A DNA stretch of 64,000 nt from Bombyx mori (taxonomy: Eukaryota > Arthropoda > Insecta > Lepidoptera > Bombycidae). Location of the stretch: contig NC_085130.1 in assembly GCF_030269925.1 (NCBI RefSeq), forward strand, positions 6,708,501-6,772,500, written 5' to 3'. How positions within the stretch are numbered: the first letter of the stretch is position 1; every line of letters begins with the position of its first letter. A program made the translations under genes and the position numbers. Below the pieces are notes generated by a model. It was not told the origin of the DNA. It saw only the letters and a program-made list of their open reading frames with translations, and made no database searches. Shown here piece by piece: positions 37,201-43,200 of this stretch.

Positions 37201-40200
37201 CACTTTCCCTTCTCATAAATCGACGACACGTAAGACATCATTATGATGAAATTAAACATGCAGAAGTTGAAACCTAATAAGTATGATTGTGTAATTAATA
37301 TGATTAATTATTTTATTAGTTTTATTTCCTCTCTAGTATAACTTAACTCAGTAGCCTTTAAGTTAAAAACATTTATCGTAAAACATAAATAATAATAAAT
37401 ACATTCTCTTACAGCCTGTCGGCACCATGTCAAGGCCTATCACGCACTCGAGAAATTACCAATATCGAACAAATTACGAAAAGCCCTGGCATTTACTTTA
37501 ATCCCTCGGGATCTGTTAGGATAATTAGTGATTATTTACATGTATTAGTACCAATGGACATAGACTACATTAAACCCCATATAGATAACATTCAGACGGT
37601 TTTGCATTCAGCCAGATACTTCTGTACTAAAAACAATGTGGTTGACGACCTAGAGTGCGAGAATATGTTCATGCCCCTTTTATCTATGTTCAATGATATC
37701 TCAAGGGACTACCACGCCATTTCTCATCTTATCCAAAGTAAATCAAAGAGGTCTGCGTGGATTTCCGGCATCGGCACTATTCTTAAACATATAATAGGCA
37801 CCATGGATGAGAATGATGCTATAAGGTATAATAAAGCCATTCAAATACTTAAAGATAATAATAGAAAAACTCTAGATTTGATAAAAGAAAATATCCTTAT
37901 CTCCAAGTCGGCAATTATAACACTCAACGAATCCATAATTGAAATCAACACTAATGAACATAAATTAAACAAAATGATTGAAAACCTATCTTCCAGTATT
38001 AAAAACCTAACAAAGGCAAGTAATGCCTTGTTGTTTAAATCTACAATACATGACATGATAAATGTTATTCAATCAAATATGTTAAACTTGTCCTATAAAC
38101 TAGAAGACATCATAAACTCAATTTTGTTTTCAAAAACCAATACGCTACATCCATCAGTCATAACACCCAAAGATTTGTATTATGACCTTGTTAACAATGT
38201 TAAATATCTACCTAGATATTCGGAATTAGCTGTAAGTTTAGAATTAGAAAACATATATGTACTTATAAATCTCTCGGAAATTATTACATGTATTTTAGAA
38301 AATAAGCTTATATTTAGTCTTAAAATTCCTCTAGTACTCATTGATACTTATACTTTGTATAAGACAGTACCTATACCAGTACCCCATAATGTAACATCCA
38401 AATCTTTTGCACTAATACTACCTACATGTTCTTATGTGGCCTTAAATCAGAGAAAATCGAAGTATCTTAAACTCGATAATCTTTCTAAATGTAAATCTAT
38501 TAATAAGGAAACTCATATTTGTAAACAATTAGATGAAATAGATATACAAGACTACCCCATCTGTGAAACAGAAATAATGACAAAAGTCTTGAAATCACTT
38601 CCGAAACAGTGTAAAACTAAATTTTTATACGGCCATGCCAACATATGGCAATCCTTAAATAATAATAGATGGGTCTTCACACTATCTGAACCCACTAAAC
38701 TCAACATTGAGTGCACAGACGAAACTACCGAATATATAGTTTCAGGAACAGGCATATTATCCCTGAAACCAAACTGCACTGGATTCTGCAAAAACATAAA
38801 ATTAATAAGTAAAAGTTATCCTGAATATAAATTCAGTCACATACACTCAGAATTCAATTTAGTAAACGATACATGTTGTAACCCAGCAGTGTTTGAAAAT
38901 TATAATTATACCGAATCTATTACAGGACTGCATAACTTAGAATCGAATAATTTAGACCAAATAATCAACAAAGCTGATAACATGCTACAAACCTTAAAAC
39001 ATTTAAAATCTCAGAACGAATCTATTTCGATAAGCACTCCCCATTCCATTGTCACATACTTATTTGTAATACTATTTGTTATTTTTATATGTTATTATTT
39101 TTGTCATAGAAAGTGCGTGGCTTTTGTGCGTAAATCTAAACCAAACGAAAACACGACGCAAATAAACACACCCCCACAAGAAAATATTCAACTAAATACC
39201 CAACCGCGAATAAGAATCCATTAAACTTTATATTAAAATAATCATCGAAAACTTCGGAAAGCCGTAAGTTTTCGCTTAAAGGGGGAGCTGTTATAATATT
39301 AACTAGTATATTAATTAATTTACCTAAGACCGAAAAGTGCCTCTAGCAGCACTTTCCGGCCTAACATATACTAGAGCCCCGTTGGCTCGATGTCAGTCAC
39401 TCTGCGTCGTTACTATGAGCCACACTCTTTCTAAGTAGAATTTTGTATCTTCAAAGTGAATAAAATCTTTTTTAAAAAGAGTTTTTCAAAGTCCCGTATA
39501 ACAGAATGCACCGGGCTTTTTTTTTTTTTTTTTCAGGCCGGGGGCCGAACCTCCTACGAGGTCCCCGCGCCTAGGGGGCGCACGGGGTATGTGAGACTCA
39601 ACGATCTGCAGGTGTTGAGAGCAGATCGCGGGCCTAAGGATTTTAGGGCCCACCCACTAAACGACTCCCCTGCACTCTTACACCCGACGTCCGATCTCCG
39701 TCCGGGGTCAGAACCCGTTCAGAGTAGGGGGGTTCCCGCGGTCAACACTACAACCAGACACGCGGCGCCACCCCGAGGACGCCCGACCGACGGGTCGTCG
39801 AGGCGATAGTCGACGACCAACGACGTCGGTCTCCGCGGTACGGCGGCCCTACCAGGCCACCCGGACGGTGCCGCTGGCGTTCCGGGATACCCCGCTGGGC
39901 CAGAACCAGCCTGCCGGGTCGGAACGCGATACACCACCGACCGGGTTGCTCTTCAACAGTATGTTCGGCGACGACAGCGACGACGAAAATGCGGACCGCA
40001 TCGCAGTCCGCAGCCGCCGACGCGCCGTCCCGTCCTCCTGGTGCCAGCGCGCTAGAGTGACGGTAGCGTGCGGCGCAGCCTCAACCCCCTTAGGTCGCCC
40101 CGTGACCATCACCGGGAGGAGACTGCCTCCTCATAGGGGCTGGAGCTGGACAAACGCCCTCCTCCGACCCCCGGCTCGACGGCGGCGGCACGGCGCCGAG

Positions 40201-43200
40201 AGGGAAGAAGAGCTCTCCCTCTCCCGTTCCGCCGCCTCCTTCTGCGAGATGATGGACTCGCAGAAGTCGAGCATCGCCTGCCAGGACTCGTCGCTGCCGA
40301 GCATCGTAGCCACGACGGTCGGAAGCGACAAGTCCGGTCCTATTTTTGCAACGAGGACACGGCGCTGCTCCGCGAAAGCGGGGCAGTACGCGAGCGTGTG
40401 CTCCGCCGTGTCCTCGTTGCAGCCACTGCAGTGGTGGCACTTCGGCGTCGGCTCCCTCCGGGCGACAAGGTGCAGGTAGCGACCGAAACAGCCGTGTCCC
40501 GTGAGCACCTGCGTCGCTCGGAAGGTGAGACGTCCTCGGTCGCGATTCACCCAGTCCGAGAGGACCGGGCGGATCGCCTCGACGGTCCGTCGCCCGTAGG
40601 CGGGGTCCGCCAGGCGGCGAGACCACGCGAATGCACCGGACGCCTTATCCTTTAGACCACGACGACTTTGTAAACTTTTGTTAAATCTTTTTACGGAATC
40701 TATAGTCGTTTCTTTGGCCTTATTTGGTGGTTCACATCTCCCTCATGGGAACAAAATGCAAAATAATGTGACAAACGACTTAACTAAGCGACGCCCAGCT
40801 TACGAAAGTCACCTTTTACCAGCCCGCCAAAACGTGGTACGCGACTAGTTGCGCATACCCACACAACGTATTTAAACTCGCGCAGTTCTTTAGCGACAAA
40901 AAATTATATTTTGTTTACGGGTAAACATAACTAAGCGCCAAAAGTAACCATTGAAATTAATCAAGTAAAATTATCTAGGCGACGTAGTTATTAGAAATGT
41001 TGTCATGTAAAAATATTTACGGATGGAAAGAGATATTATGTTAAACAAGTAAAACTATCTAAGATTCAATATTGTTCCATTTTGTTTCAGGTTAAATTGT
41101 ATAACTGTACCAATTACGACTACTTTGTATAGGTACAATCTACTAAGTGGTTTCAAAGAAAAATTTCATAACAAGTAAAAGTAAATAAATACAAACAAAT
41201 GAAAATTTAAAAACATGAATAACTGACTAAGTAAATAATACCTTATTATTAAAATGTCCTAACTGCAGGATGTCTCAAAAATAACTTTTTTTTTGTCGTT
41301 TGGTAGGAAAAAACTCTGCATTTTTATGAAAATCACACCATATCTAAGCGACATAAAACACGTCACAGAGTGATGAAACCTATACTAAATGACGCAGAAA
41401 AATCAGACGATTCCAATGGTGTATCTAACTCATTTTACATACTTTTGTCGCTTAGTCAGGATTGCCTTTCAAGCGTCGATATGTTTGCAATCTTATGTTT
41501 ATTGTATACCTAACTGAACAAATAATCGATTTATTGGCGTAGAGAGGAGTGGCTTATTTAGAAATAAAAAAAATGTACATTTCATGAATGAGTCGTTGAC
41601 ATACATACTTGGTGTTTTTATTTTTATTTTATTACCTAGTAACAGAGATCATATCTTAGGTCATATCTTATTTGGAAAATGTTCATTACTTTGGGGTCAC
41701 TACACTACACTTCACTTGACTAAATTTTGTCATTTAAACTGTTTGAATTTTATTTTTTATATAATTATAAATGGGCTTATAGGATGTTGGATCTTTTAGT
41801 AAAAAGTTCAGTGGCGGCGGTAGGGAGGAAGAAACACTTAAATGCATTGGTATCACGTCTAAGTTCACTAGCCAGCACAAGTCTTTGAATTAAGAAACTT
41901 TGGCGATCGATAAAGTGTTAAGTGATTACCAAAGCCCATAGATAATGTAAAGTGAATTTCACCACCCAATTTTAGACTTGGAAGTTTCAATTGTATAGTA
42001 TAATGGCTGTCCGTACACTTCAAATAAGAAAAAATGTACTGTACTATTTTTAACAAGAGGACCGCTTTTCCAATATGAACTGATATCCCAACCTCTTATA
42101 GCCAAATTACTTTAAGAATCCTTTAACTAGTTTATGTAACTGCAACCAATTTGTAAACTGTGATTGGTTAAATTAATGATTACTCGACCCCTCTGGTAAT
42201 CACTGGTTTTGGAGTCTTGTAAATCCGTATATCTTATTTATTTACCACATGTTCTACTGGCATATTTGCAATTCTACACTATATAAGCATCATATAATTG
42301 TATTGTGTGTATGTTACGGTAAATGTACACTCTTGGGAAATGTACACTTTTACGGGTAAATACATATGCACATTTGCCAAATTTTTTATTTTTTTTTTAT
42401 TGCTTAGATGGATGGACGAGCTCACAGCCCACCTGGTGTTAAGTTGTTACTGGAGCCCATAGACATCTACAACGTAAATGCGCCACCCACCTCGAGATAT
42501 AAGTTCTAAGATCTCAGTATAGTTACAACGGCTACCCCACCCTTCGAACCGAAACGCATTACTGCTTCACGGCGGAAATAGGCGGGGTGGTGGTACCTAC
42601 CCGTGCGGACTCCCAAGAGGTCCTACCTAATTACGCAAATTATAATTTTGCGGGTTTCGATTTTATTACACAATATTATTCCTTCACCGTGAAAGTCAAT
42701 CGTGAACATTTGTTAAGTACGTATTTCATTAGAAAAATTGGTACCCGCCTGCGGGATTCGAACACCGGTGCATCGCTACATACGAATCCACCGGACGTCT
42801 TATCCTTTAGGCCACGACGACTTCAAATATAATATAATGTATATGTACATTTCCCGGCAAATTTGTTCTCTTGACTTCACGTTTTGGTAAATGTATACTC
42901 TTACCTTCATGTTTTAAGAAAAGTTACAGTAAATATAAATTATTTAATAATGTTGTTTTAGTAAAAAAATATTTATTTAAATAAACATAATACGAAAACT
43001 TTAATAACGAACATTATTTTAATTAAAAAATTTCTTTGCATATTATATAATACTAGCGACCCGCCCTCGCTTCGCTTCGGAAACATTAAAACAAACATGA
43101 AACAAACAAAAAAAAAAATTAAAAAAAAGTAGCCTATGTTCATCAGGGACAATGTCGGCTTCTAATGGAAAAAGAATTTTTCAAATCGGTCCAGTAGTTT

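Larger units (their letters stand above)
31075..39503 (+). mobile_element. Complete errantivirus-like LTR retroelement with gag, pol and env
   Basis: Two direct 215-bp LTRs (31075-31289 and 39289-39503), no difference seen by eye, each TGTTAT...ATAACA. Flanked by GAAT on both sides (31071-31074, 39504-39507), a 4-bp duplication as made by Ty3/gypsy integrases. Between them lie uninterrupted frames for gag, pol and env. Env plus gypsy-type domain order (protease, RT, RNase H, integrase) points to the insect errantivirus group. Equal LTRs and open frames argue for a recent insertion. It lies sense to the cofilin gene, within its third intron. Confidence 0.93.
27748..41483. mobile_element. Family D DNA element swollen by nested insertions
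   Basis: Begins CATATCGACGCTTGAAAGGC at 27748 and ends with the complement at 41483. Removing the nested insertions (about 28385-40668) leaves roughly 1.45 kb of its own AT-rich sequence with no transposase frame, so it is non-autonomous. Its own DNA repeats CTAAGCGACA-type motifs (27778, 40784, 40931, 41343, and reversed at 41450) and AAGTAAAATTATCTAAG-type motifs (28013, 28036, 40965, 41051). No clear target duplication at its outer ends. It occupies most of cofilin intron 3. Confidence 0.65.

Noticed and set aside
39868..40479. Plus-strand 203-codon frame
   Set aside because: Shadow of the R1-type LINE end on the minus strand, which shows the CCHC-like finger and a poly(A) tail in the right orientation.
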